Source: Sphingomonas sp. PP-CE-1A-559
Lineage (GTDB): Bacteria > Pseudomonadota > Alphaproteobacteria > Sphingomonadales > Sphingomonadaceae
Direction of reading: 5' to 3'
Length of the DNA: 64,000 nt
Assembly: GCF_004340965.1 (NCBI RefSeq)
Contig: NZ_SLYA01000006.1
Span: forward strand, 51,967 to 115,966
In this document: positions 1 through 8,451 of the stretch, in pieces
Position numbering within the stretch: position 1 is the stretch's first letter
Layout: every line of letters starts with the position of its first letter
Notes under the pieces: generated by a model
Seen by the model: the letters and a program-made list of their open reading frames with translations, nothing else
Databases searched by the model: none
Told to the model about the DNA's origin: nothing
Program-made: the position numbers and the translations under genes

Positions 1-1
1 G

Positions 2-874
2 ATAAAGCTGGCGCAGGCGTATCCGGGCACGCGGATCGCGCAGCTTGCCGATCCTGCCGAGCGGTCCTGCGGCACGGGGGCACAACTCGCGTTCCAGGCT
101 GCGTCCGAGACTGCCGGCGTCGACTATTTCTACCTGCTCGACGGCGACATGGTTCTCGACCCGCACTTCCTCGAAGCAGGCATCGCGTTCCTCGAGGCGA
201 ACTCCCGTCACGCTGCGGTCGGAGGCCGCGTGCGCGAGGTCAATACCGACAGCATCGAGTTCGAACTGCGCGCGCGCAACGATCGCGTGAAGGGGAGCGC
301 GGTGGCGGGCGATGTCGACCGGCTCGATTGCGGCGGTCTGTACCGCGTCGCCGCGGTGCAGCGCGTCGGGCATTTCGCCGACCGCAACCTCCACGCGTTC
401 GAGGAATATGAACTCGGCGCCCGGCTGCGCGCGGACGGCTGGCGGCTGGCGCGGATCGACGTGCCCGCGGTCGAGCATCACGGCCATGCGACCGGCGGCT
501 ACCAGCTGATGTGGCGACGGCTGCGCACCGGCTATGCCGGCGGTCCGGGCGAAGTGATCCGCGCCGCCTGGGGGCGGCCGCACTGGTCGGAGGTCCTGCG
601 CGGGTTCGCCCAGTTGCGCTACAGCGTGATCGTCTATGGCTGGTGGCTGGCGATGCTCGTCGCGCTGGCGATGGGGCAGGGCATCGCGTTGCTCGCGGTC
701 GTGCTGCTGCCCTTGGCGTTCCTGACGATGCGCCGCCGGAGCCTGCGGGTCGGGATCTACTCGCTGGTGACGTGGAACGTGATCGCGATCGGCATGCTCC
801 AGGGCCTCGTCCGCGCCCGCCGCCCCGCCGATGCGCCCGTTGCCGCGCGCGACCTGTCCGCGCCGGGGCGATGA
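2..874 (+). CDS. Family 2 glycosyltransferase, 5' end outside window
   Basis: The reading frame is open from the first bases, so the N-terminus lies upstream; 290 codons are visible. Visible residues 45-50 read LLDGDM, the acidic DxD-type metal/nucleotide-sugar site of GT-A fold family 2 enzymes. Further on, EYELGARLRADGW matches the conserved ED-x-L-x-x-R-L block that carries the catalytic base region. The C-terminal third holds hydrophobic segments (about residues 205-265), so the enzyme is probably anchored in the inner membrane. It overlaps the flippase gene by ATGA, indicating translational coupling. The expected role is adding a sugar to the undecaprenyl-linked EPS repeat unit. Donor and acceptor cannot be told from sequence. 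Confidence 0.85.
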   Translation: MKLAQAYPGTRIAQLADPAERSCGTGAQLAFQAASETAGVDYFYLLDGDMVLDPHFLEAGIAFLEANSRHAAVGGRVREVNTDSIEFELRARNDRVKGSAVAGDVDRLDCGGLYRVAAVQRVGHFADRNLHAFEEYELGARLRADGWRLARIDVPAVEHHGHATGGYQLMWRRLRTGYAGGPGEVIRAAWGRPHWSEVLRGFAQLRYSVIVYGWWLAMLVALAMGQGIALLAVVLLPLAFLTMRRRSLRVGIYSLVTWNVIAIGMLQGLVRARRPADAPVAARDLSAPGR

Positions 875-2208
875 CCACCGCGTCCGGCTATCTCGGCAAG
901 TTCGTCTGGACGGCGGGCACCTTCGTCGTGTCCGCCGGGCTGAAGTTCGGGCTCAACATCGTCCTCGCCTATCTGCTCGCGCCGGAGATCCTCGGCGTGA
1001 TGGTGGTCGTCAACGCGATCCGGCTCGGCGTCGAATTGCTGACCGATGTCGGGATCGAGCAGAACATCATCCACCACCGCGACGGGCTCGACCGCCAGTT
1101 CCGCGACACCGCCTGGACGCTGCAACTGTTGCGCGGCGTGCTGTTGAGCCTGGTCTTCCTGATCGCCGCGCCGTTCCTCGCGCACGCCTACGGCATCGAC
1201 GTCCGCATCTTCCTGGTCGCGGCGCTGTCGCCGATGATCGGTGGCGCGCACTCGACCGCGATCTTCGTGCTGGTCAAGCAGATGGAAGTCCGCCGCCGCA
1301 ACCTGTTCGAACTGTCGTGCGAGGCGCTGGCGTTCGCGGTGCAGGTCGCGCTGGCGGCGTGGCTGCGCTCGGTCTGGGCACCGGTCATCGGCCTCGTCCT
1401 CGCGGTCGCGATCCGCTCGGCGCTAAGCTACCTGCTGCCCGATCCCGGCCAGCGCCTCCGCTTCGACCGCGAAATCGTCCGGCGCATCATCCATTTCGGC
1501 AAGTGGATCGCGATCACGTCGCTGGTGATGTACGCCGCGACCAATCTCGATCGGCTGTATCTCGGCCGGGTCGCACCGCTCGCGCTGCTCGGCATCTACG
1601 GCATCGCGCGCGCGATCGCCGAGCTGCCGACCACGCTCGCGCGGCGGATGAGCTATCAGATCATCTTCCCCGCGCTCGCCAGCGTTTCCGAAGGCGACCG
1701 GGCGGGGCAGATGGCGGCGATCGCCGGCTCGCGCGCGGTGTTCACGCTCGGCGTCTGCGCGGCGCTGGCGCTGGCGGCGTCGGTAGCGGATGGCCTGATC
1801 CTGGTAATCTACGATCCGCGGTATCAGGCGGCGAGTTGGATGCTGTCGGTGTTGCTCGGCGGCGCGGTGTTCGCGGTATTGTCCAACCTCAACGAGGCGT
1901 TGCTGCTCAGCGCCGGGCGGCCCTTCTATGCGAGCGTCGCCAACATGATGCGGCTGGCGACGCTCGCCATATTGCTGCCGACCGGCCACCGGTTGGCGGG
2001 CTTTCCCGGCGCGGTTGTTGCGGTCGCGGTTACCGAGCTGCTGCAATATGGCTATATCGCGGTCGGGCTGCACCGCGTGCGGATGAGCTTCTGGCGACAG
2101 GACGCGCTGGCGATCGGGGCGGCCTGCGCGGTATTCGCGGTGGTGCTGGCGGCACGTTGGCAGCTCGGGTTCGGCACGCCGCTGGCGGGCCTTGGGAGGA
2201 TCGGATGA
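871..2208 (+). CDS. Wzx-type oligosaccharide flippase (MOP superfamily)
   Basis: A 445-residue, almost wholly hydrophobic protein with about 12 predicted membrane segments and short basic loops, typical of polysaccharide biosynthesis flippases. These proteins move the undecaprenyl-diphosphate-linked repeat unit from the cytoplasmic to the periplasmic face of the inner membrane. The N-terminal part has the usual pattern of an entry helix followed by a segment with the short motif GVELLTDVGIEQN, resembling the GLxxLG/ADLGL region of Polysacc_synt proteins. The ATG at 871 overlaps the stop of the upstream glycosyltransferase, and its own TGA overlaps the next ATG. Together with the GTs and polymerase this indicates a Wzx/Wzy-dependent pathway. 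Confidence 0.85.
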   Translation: MTTASGYLGKFVWTAGTFVVSAGLKFGLNIVLAYLLAPEILGVMVVVNAIRLGVELLTDVGIEQNIIHHRDGLDRQFRDTAWTLQLLRGVLLSLVFLIAAPFLAHAYGIDVRIFLVAALSPMIGGAHSTAIFVLVKQMEVRRRNLFELSCEALAFAVQVALAAWLRSVWAPVIGLVLAVAIRSALSYLLPDPGQRLRFDREIVRRIIHFGKWIAITSLVMYAATNLDRLYLGRVAPLALLGIYGIARAIAELPTTLARRMSYQIIFPALASVSEGDRAGQMAAIAGSRAVFTLGVCAALALAASVADGLILVIYDPRYQAASWMLSVLLGGAVFAVLSNLNEALLLSAGRPFYASVANMMRLATLAILLPTGHRLAGFPGAVVAVAVTELLQYGYIAVGLHRVRMSFWRQDALAIGAACAVFAVVLAARWQLGFGTPLAGLGRIG

Positions 2209-3374
2209 CCCGGCTGCTGATCGTCCATTATGCAGGCGACTACCGCGAGGCCGACCGCCTGCGCCGCGCCACCGGTGGGGAGACCTATTACGGCCACGGC
2301 TACGTTCTCGACCAGCTCGCCGCGTGGCAGGCGCAGCATGAGGCGGTCGGGTTCCTCTGCTCGCTCGCGCCGTCTTATTGGGAGACGCTCGACAGCGGCG
2401 TGACGGTAATTGGCGCGGACACCAATCCGGACCAGGATCCCGCGCCGGTGCTGGCGTTGATCGAGCGGTTCGCGCCGACCCACCTGATCGTGTTCGGGCC
2501 GATGCTGCCGTTGATCCGTTGGGGGATCGAGCACGACGTCCGGCTGGGCGTGATCATGGCCGATTCGTTCGCCAATCCCTATTATCGCTGGGTTCGGTTC
2601 CGGCGGCTGCCGAAGCTGCTCGACGATCGCCGCGTGACGCTGGTCGCCAATCACGGCGCCAATGCCGCACGGGCGCTGGTCGGGATCGGTTTGCGCGCGG
2701 ACAAGGTGCTCGCATGGGATTTCCCGCACGATCGCACGCCCGAGACGCAGCCCTGCAAGTCGCGTGCGTCCGGGCCGCCCTTTACACTCCTGTTCGTCGG
2801 GTCGATCAGCGCGAAGAAGGGCGTCGGCGACATGGTTCGCGCGGTGGCGTTGCTGAAGGACCGGCTCGACGTCCGACTCGACGTCGCGGGCCTGGGTGCA
2901 ACGGACAAGTTCGCGGCGCTCGCGACACGCCTCGGCATTGCCGACCGCGTCCGGTTCCTCGGGCTCGTCCCGAACGGTGCGATCCCGGCGATGATGCAAG
3001 ACGCCGATGCGGTGATCGTACCCAGCCGTCACAATTTCCCCGAGGGCCTGCCGCTGACGCTGTTCGAGGGGCTCGCCTCCCGCACGCCGGTGATCGCGTC
3101 GGATCATCCGATGTTCCGCGGACATCTGGAGGACGGCGAGAGCGCGCTGGTGTTCGCCGCGGGCAAACCACGCGCGCTGGCCGATGCGATCGCGCGCCTG
3201 ATGACCGACCCGGCATTGTACGCGCATGTATCGCAAGGGTCGGCGGCGGCGTGGCACCGCATGCAGAACCCGGTCAAATGGGGCGAGATGATCGATCGCT
3301 GGGTGCGCGACGATGCCGAGGATCGCGCCTGGCTGTCGGCGCATACCGTCGCCGCGCTGGACGGGCCGGCATGA
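2205..3374 (+). CDS. Family 4 glycosyltransferase
   Basis: A 389-residue GT-B fold enzyme. The C-terminal half begins with LLFVGSISAKKGV, the usual start of the Glycos_transf_1 domain, and contains EGLPLTLFE, the EX7E motif that binds the nucleotide-sugar phosphates in retaining GT4 enzymes. The N-terminal half (about residues 1-180) is more divergent, as usual for acceptor-binding domains. No signal peptide or membrane span is seen, so it should act at the cytoplasmic face on the lipid-linked acceptor. Start and stop overlap both neighbours by ATGA. Sugar specificity is not predictable here. Confidence 0.87.
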   Translation: MTRLLIVHYAGDYREADRLRRATGGETYYGHGYVLDQLAAWQAQHEAVGFLCSLAPSYWETLDSGVTVIGADTNPDQDPAPVLALIERFAPTHLIVFGPMLPLIRWGIEHDVRLGVIMADSFANPYYRWVRFRRLPKLLDDRRVTLVANHGANAARALVGIGLRADKVLAWDFPHDRTPETQPCKSRASGPPFTLLFVGSISAKKGVGDMVRAVALLKDRLDVRLDVAGLGATDKFAALATRLGIADRVRFLGLVPNGAIPAMMQDADAVIVPSRHNFPEGLPLTLFEGLASRTPVIASDHPMFRGHLEDGESALVFAAGKPRALADAIARLMTDPALYAHVSQGSAAAWHRMQNPVKWGEMIDRWVRDDAEDRAWLSAHTVAALDGPA

Positions 3375-4498
3375 CGGCTCGAACCGGCGCTATCCACTTT
3401 ACGATGACGCATTCGACGGCGGGCGGCTTGCGCGAACTCTGGGACGACATCGCCGAGGGGCTGATCGCACGCGGCCATCCGGTGAAGCGCTTCGTCCTCT
3501 ATCCGCCCGCCGACGCGGAGGGCGAAGGCGTCGACATGGCGGTCTGGCACCACGTTGCCGACGCCCGCCCGCGGTCGGTTCTCGGCGCCGTTCGCACGTT
3601 CGCGGCGCTGGTTCGCTATCTGCGCCGGGAGCGACCCGCCGCGGTCGTGTCGGCGATGCCGGCCGCGAACGTGCTGCTGCCGCTCGCGGTAACGATCGCG
3701 CGCGTGCGCACCCGCGTGTTCCTGTCGCATCACTCGCCGACCGATACGCATAACCGCCTGCTCGATCGGATCGACGGCTGGACCGGCAGTTTGCCGTGTG
3801 TCGCCGGGATCATCAGCGTGTCGGACGCGGTCGGCGCGACGCTGTCGCACAAGCCCGCCACCTATCGCGCGCGGACGCTCACGATCCACAACGCGCTGTC
3901 GGAGCGGGTCGAACAGGTCCTCGATGCCTTGCCTCGGGCAAAGGCGGGGGGCGACCGGTTGCGCGTGGTCGCGTTGGGGCGGCTGTCCTACCAGAAGAAC
4001 TATCCGATGCTGATCCGCGCGATGGCTGAAGTGCCGGGCGCGGATTTGGAGATCGTCGGCGGCGGCGAGGACGAGGCGGCGTTGCGCACGCTCGTCGCGG
4101 ACCTGGACCTCGACGAGCGCGTGACCTTCGCCGGCCTGATCCCGCGCGACGCCGCGCTCGCCAAGGCTGCGTCCGCCGACGTCTTCGTCCAGGTCAGCCG
4201 CTACGAGGGGCACAGCCTCGCGCTGATCGAGGCGGCGCGGCTAGGCCTGCCGCTGGTCGTGTCGGACGTGCCGGTGCAGGTCGAGGGCATCACCGCACGC
4301 GACGGAACGCGGTGCGGGATCGTCGTCCCGCTCGACGACCCGGCCGCGCTGGCGGCGGCGCTCCGGGGATTGCAGGACGATCCCGCACGCCGGTCGCACT
4401 GGGCGGATCTTGCCGCACGGCTCGGCGGCGAGGCGTCGAACGCGCGAATGCTGGATCGGTACGAGGCGGTACTGGCTCCCGCGGCACCGGCGCGATAG
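3371..4498 (+). CDS. Family 4 glycosyltransferase
   Basis: A 375-residue GT-B enzyme whose N-terminus has the Glyco_transf_4 glycine-rich acceptor loop (STAGGLREL). The C-terminal domain starts at VVALGRLSYQKNY and holds EGHSLALIE, a clear EX7E motif. It differs enough from the preceding GT4 that the two probably add different sugars. The ATG overlaps the upstream TGA, and only 8 bases separate its stop from the polymerase start. Expected to be cytoplasmic and membrane associated, extending the lipid-linked EPS oligosaccharide. Confidence 0.87.
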   Translation: MTARTGAIHFTMTHSTAGGLRELWDDIAEGLIARGHPVKRFVLYPPADAEGEGVDMAVWHHVADARPRSVLGAVRTFAALVRYLRRERPAAVVSAMPAANVLLPLAVTIARVRTRVFLSHHSPTDTHNRLLDRIDGWTGSLPCVAGIISVSDAVGATLSHKPATYRARTLTIHNALSERVEQVLDALPRAKAGGDRLRVVALGRLSYQKNYPMLIRAMAEVPGADLEIVGGGEDEAALRTLVADLDLDERVTFAGLIPRDAALAKAASADVFVQVSRYEGHSLALIEAARLGLPLVVSDVPVQVEGITARDGTRCGIVVPLDDPAALAAALRGLQDDPARRSHWADLAARLGGEASNARMLDRYEAVLAPAAPAR

Positions 4499-4506
4499 GA
4501 CAGGTC

Positions 4507-5877
4507 ATGGCGACGGCGATCAACGTAGCGCGACGACCCGCATCGGGGCCGATCACGCCCCAGCAACGCGCGACGCGCCTGCGTACGCGTCGGCGCTACG
4601 CCATCGCCAATGCGTGTTTCGTGGTGTTCCTCGCACTGGTGCTGGTCGGCACGTCGGCGTTCCAGGAATGGGCGTTTTCCGGGGCGATCGGCCAAGGCGA
4701 CGCGGCCAACCAGGTGCTGCACGTCGTCATCTTCGTGATGCTGCTCGCGGGCAGCGGCATGCCGAGCAAGCGTCAACTGTTCTGCATCCCCCTCGGACTT
4801 GCGCTGTTGCTCGCCTATTGTTTCTTCTCGGTAACCTGGGCGATCGCGCCGTTCATCTCGTTCCGGCGCATATCACTGACCGCGCTCGTGGTCTGGGTGA
4901 CGTTCCGGCAGATCAACGATCTTGGTACCGAACGCGCACTGAAGCTCATTCGCTACGTGTTGATCGCGGTGCTGATCGTCAATTACCTGATGGTGTTCTT
5001 GACGCCGTACGGCATCCATTCGGAAGTGTTCGGCGAGGAATCGTCGGTGGTCGGTGACTGGCGCGGAATCATCCCGCACAAGAACGTCGCTGGGGCAGCG
5101 TGCGCGTTCACCGTGCTCTTCTTCACGTTCGACAACCGGCAGTTTCCGCGGATCGTTTCCGCGCTGGTGATCGCGGCGGCGACGATCTTCCTGTATTACA
5201 CGCATTCGAGCACGTCGGAATTGTCGCTCGTCCTCGCGCTGGCGATGGGTTTTGCGATCCGGCCCTATGATGCCAGCCACCGCTTCGCCGTCGGAATCTG
5301 CCTTGCGATGGTCGTCGGGCTGGCGTTGCAGATCCTCTTCGTAAACCTCACGGCGCTGAGCGATTTCGTGAATGATCCCGGTGCCTTGACCGGCCGCGGC
5401 GCGATCTGGCCGCTGTTGTTCGAATATGCGCGCGAGCATCTCTGGACCGGCGCCGGCTTCAGTTCGTTCTGGCAGATCGGCCCGGACAGTCCGATCTGGA
5501 CGCTGACCAGTGGTTGGGTCGCGGTGTATGCCGCGCATGGGCATAACGGCTTCCTCGATCTGCTCGTCACGATCGGCCTGCCCGGCCTGTTGTTGGCGAT
5601 CGTCGTGATGATCGTCTGGCCGTTGCTGCGGCTGTTGCTCAGCCAGTCGATCGGCAAGCCGCGGCGATCGCTGCTGGTGGCGATCATCATCTTCTGCGCC
5701 GGGCATAATCTGGCCGAATCGACGCTGTTGAACACCGCGTCGCTCGTCGAAGTGTTCCTGTTGATCGCGATCGCGATCACTTATCGCGAGTCCGATGCTA
5801 GCCCTGGCGCACATCATGCGCTGCGTGGGCGGATGACGCGGTTGTTGCGGAGGCCGGCCCGGCTATCGCGCCGCTGA
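4507..5877 (+). CDS. Wzy / O-antigen-ligase-type EPS polymerase
   Basis: A 456-residue polytopic membrane protein with about 10-12 hydrophobic segments. The large periplasmic loop contains TGRGAIWPLLFEYAREH and is followed by HGHNGFLDLLVTIGLPG, the hallmark of the Wzy_C/O-antigen ligase family (xHNxxLxxLxxxGLxG). Such proteins join repeat units in the periplasm. The ATG at 4507 follows the previous stop by 8 bases. A longer frame upstream exists but would run through the GT gene, so this ATG is preferred. The stop overlaps the next ATG as TGATG. A second, longer member of the family lies at 20256-22937, so this locus has two candidate polymerases. Confidence 0.85.
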   Translation: MATAINVARRPASGPITPQQRATRLRTRRRYAIANACFVVFLALVLVGTSAFQEWAFSGAIGQGDAANQVLHVVIFVMLLAGSGMPSKRQLFCIPLGLALLLAYCFFSVTWAIAPFISFRRISLTALVVWVTFRQINDLGTERALKLIRYVLIAVLIVNYLMVFLTPYGIHSEVFGEESSVVGDWRGIIPHKNVAGAACAFTVLFFTFDNRQFPRIVSALVIAAATIFLYYTHSSTSELSLVLALAMGFAIRPYDASHRFAVGICLAMVVGLALQILFVNLTALSDFVNDPGALTGRGAIWPLLFEYAREHLWTGAGFSSFWQIGPDSPIWTLTSGWVAVYAAHGHNGFLDLLVTIGLPGLLLAIVVMIVWPLLRLLLSQSIGKPRRSLLVAIIIFCAGHNLAESTLLNTASLVEVFLLIAIAITYRESDASPGAHHALRGRMTRLLRRPARLSRR

Positions 5878-7478
5878 TGACCCGGGCGATCGGTTCGGCG
5901 CGGTTGTGGGGGCTGGTGGACGGGCTGTTTCCCGCTGAAGATGGCGCCGCGAGACCGCCGGCACGCCATTGGCCGCTACGCCTCCTGATCTTCGTCGCAT
6001 GGCTCGCGCTCGTCACGTTCCTGGTCGCGCATCACGTCATGTGGCGCGACGAGGTCCGCGCGCTCAGCCTCGCGACGCAAGGGGCGTCGATCCTCGACAT
6101 GCCGGCGGCGGCGCGCGGTTACGGTCATCCGCTGCTCTGGCATGTGCTGCTGCGGTTCGGCACCGACCTGCTGGGCACGAAACTCGTCCTGCCGGGCCTC
6201 GCACTGGCGATCGGCATCGTTGCCGCAGGCATCCTGGTATTCGTCGCCCGCCTGTCCTTGCCGGTGTTGATCCTGACGCTGTTCGGCGGGTTCGCGACGT
6301 TCGACTATGTCGTGATGGCGCGGAACTACGGGCTCGCGATGTTGTTGCTGTTGCTTGTCGCCTGGGCCTATCCAAAAGTTCGGAAGCGCGGCCGGTATCA
6401 CCCGCTGATCCTCGGCGGCCTGTTGTTCCTGCTGTGTAACACCAATGTCCATGCGGTCGTGTTGGCCGGCGCGTTCGGTATTTTCTGGCTTGGCGACCTG
6501 ATCGCGCAGGAGGGTTGGGGCTGGAGCCGGGCGAAGCGGCAATGGCTAATAGCAATGATCGTCGCCGCCGCTGGGGCCTCGCTCGCATTCGTATCGGTCT
6601 ATCCGTCCGTCGAGGACGCACCCGCCGCCGTGCATCGGAGTTTCGGCCAGACGCTGCTTCACCTCATACCCGGCGTCGAGTTCCAGCGGATCTTCGGCAA
6701 TTTCAACGCGAGCCTGCCGGTCACGATCCTGGCGGCGGTGCTCGTTACCGGCAACGTCGCCGCCTTTGCGCGTCGCCCCGCCGCCTTGGTCGCCGCGATC
6801 GCAGCGCTGGCTGGGCTGCAACTGCTGTTCGTGTTCGTCTACCCGGGCCACTATCGCCACGACGCGTTGCTGATCGTGTTCTTCGTCGTGTTGCACTGGC
6901 TGACGGCAAAGGGGTTCGGCGGCTGGTACGACACGGTATTCGCCCGTCGCGCAGAGCGGATCGGCCGCATCGCCTTCCTCGCGCTGCTAGCCGCCCAGCT
7001 TCCCGCGACCGCGCGCGCCGTCGTCCAGGCGGCGAAGTCCCAGCCGCAGGGCGAGGCGAAGGCGTTGGTCGACCTGCTCGCGACCAAGGGCCTGTCCCGA
7101 TCGGTCGTGATCGCCGACCCGGACTTCCTGATCGAGAGCATCGCCTATTACGGCGCCAACCCGACCTGGTCCGTGCGCCGCGATCGGTTCACGTCGCTCG
7201 TGCCGATGACGCTCGCCGAGACCGCGCCGATGAGCCCGGGGCGCCTGCTCGCAACCGCAAAGCGCCTCGCCGCGGCTACGCGCAGGCCGGTCGTGATCCT
7301 GCTCTCCGCGTCGCTCGACGATATCGGGCAGCGCACGGTCATCGATCGCGGCACGTTCGGGCCGCTGATCCTCGATCCGGACGACATCGCCAAGTTTCGC
7401 GCGGCAACGACCAAGCTTGCGACACTGCGGACCGCATCGGGCGATGAAGTATACGACGTGTATCGACTTGCACCGTAA
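5877..7478 (+). CDS. GT39-like polytopic membrane protein
   Basis: A 533-residue membrane protein with about ten spans in the first 400 residues and a soluble C-terminal domain. Near the end of the first span is HVMWRDEVRA, resembling the acidic DE motif in the first periplasmic loop of ArnT/PMT-type transferases, followed by a GHPLLWHVLL segment also typical of that superfamily. These enzymes use polyprenyl-phosphate sugars and act on the periplasmic side. By position (coupled TGATG to the polymerase) it may decorate the EPS. Sequence agreement outside the motif is weak, so a non-catalytic membrane role cannot be excluded. Confidence 0.6.
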   Translation: MTRAIGSARLWGLVDGLFPAEDGAARPPARHWPLRLLIFVAWLALVTFLVAHHVMWRDEVRALSLATQGASILDMPAAARGYGHPLLWHVLLRFGTDLLGTKLVLPGLALAIGIVAAGILVFVARLSLPVLILTLFGGFATFDYVVMARNYGLAMLLLLLVAWAYPKVRKRGRYHPLILGGLLFLLCNTNVHAVVLAGAFGIFWLGDLIAQEGWGWSRAKRQWLIAMIVAAAGASLAFVSVYPSVEDAPAAVHRSFGQTLLHLIPGVEFQRIFGNFNASLPVTILAAVLVTGNVAAFARRPAALVAAIAALAGLQLLFVFVYPGHYRHDALLIVFFVVLHWLTAKGFGGWYDTVFARRAERIGRIAFLALLAAQLPATARAVVQAAKSQPQGEAKALVDLLATKGLSRSVVIADPDFLIESIAYYGANPTWSVRRDRFTSLVPMTLAETAPMSPGRLLATAKRLAAATRRPVVILLSASLDDIGQRTVIDRGTFGPLILDPDDIAKFRAATTKLATLRTASGDEVYDVYRLAP

Positions 7479-7658
7479 CGTCCACAATTGCGGACTTGGG
7501 GTTGCAATCGCTTGGCAGGCCCGCGCATAGCATCCCCAATACAGGTCAGACGTTTGCGGTCTTGTAAGATCTGGACGGGAGACGAGCCGCTGTTCGAACG
7601 CGATCATCACGGGACTGCGCCGAACGCCGTCGACGCCTCGATCGGCGACAAAGGCCGC

Positions 7659-8414
7659 GTGCGGACCGCGACGATCGGCGGCATGAAGATCGCCCGGCTG
7701 CGGCGCGACGAACTCGCGGCGTTGATGCTGGCCGACACGGCGCGCGCGCGGGCCGGGACGCTGGCGGAACCGCGGATCGTCACCTCGGCCAATGGCAGCG
7801 TGATCGCCGCGTATAACCGCGACGAAGAGTATCGACGGCTTATCGACGGCGCGGACATCGTCGATGCGGATGGCATGCCGCTGGTGTTCGCCAGCCGGCT
7901 CCTGTGCCGGGAGCCGCTCGAGGAGCGAATCGCCACCACCGACTTCCTGCTCGACGCGGCCACCATCGCCGCGCGCGATGACATCCGCTTCTTCTTCCTC
8001 GGCTCGCGACCCGGCGTCGCGGCCCGTGCCGCGCAACATCTCCGCAGCCGCTTCCCCGGCCTCAAGGTCGTCGGCACGCGCCACGGGTTCTTCTCGGCGG
8101 ACGCGATCCCGGACATTTGCGCGAAGGTCCGCGCGTCCGGCGCCGACGTATTGTGGATCGGCATGGGCAGCCCCGCGCAGGAGCGGTTCGCGCTCGACAA
8201 CCGCCATCTGCTCGGCGGGGTCGCGTGGATCCGGACCTGTGGCGGGCTGTTCGATCATTATGGCGGCGGCGTATCGCGCGCGCCGGCATGGATGCAGGCG
8301 ACCGGGCTGGAGTGGCTCTACCGCGCCGCGCGCGAACCGGTGCGGCTCGGCTGGCGCTATCTCGTGACAAGTCCGGTCGCGATCTACTATCTGGCAACCA
8401 GAACGCATGATTGA
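7659..8414 (+). CDS. WecG/TagA/GumM-type GT26 glycosyltransferase
   Basis: The body matches family GT26: DADGMPLVFASRLL (substrate site with the conserved Asp), IATTDFL, and GMGSPAQERF near the C-terminus. In xanthan synthesis the family member GumM adds a glucose; in ECA synthesis WecG adds ManNAcA. The start is uncertain because the only ATG (7683) lies inside the conserved N-terminal strand. GTG 7659, preceded by AAAGG, gives 251 residues, the usual family length; TTG codons at 7488 and 7515 are alternatives. It is preceded by a gap of at least 180 bases, the longest in this operon, which may hold a promoter. The 3' end precedes the GH74-like gene. Confidence 0.82.
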   Translation: MRTATIGGMKIARLRRDELAALMLADTARARAGTLAEPRIVTSANGSVIAAYNRDEEYRRLIDGADIVDADGMPLVFASRLLCREPLEERIATTDFLLDAATIAARDDIRFFFLGSRPGVAARAAQHLRSRFPGLKVVGTRHGFFSADAIPDICAKVRASGADVLWIGMGSPAQERFALDNRHLLGGVAWIRTCGGLFDHYGGGVSRAPAWMQATGLEWLYRAAREPVRLGWRYLVTSPVAIYYLATRTHD

Positions 8415-8451
8415 CAGCCCTCGTGCGGGGCCGGGATCGGCAGGGAGTTCG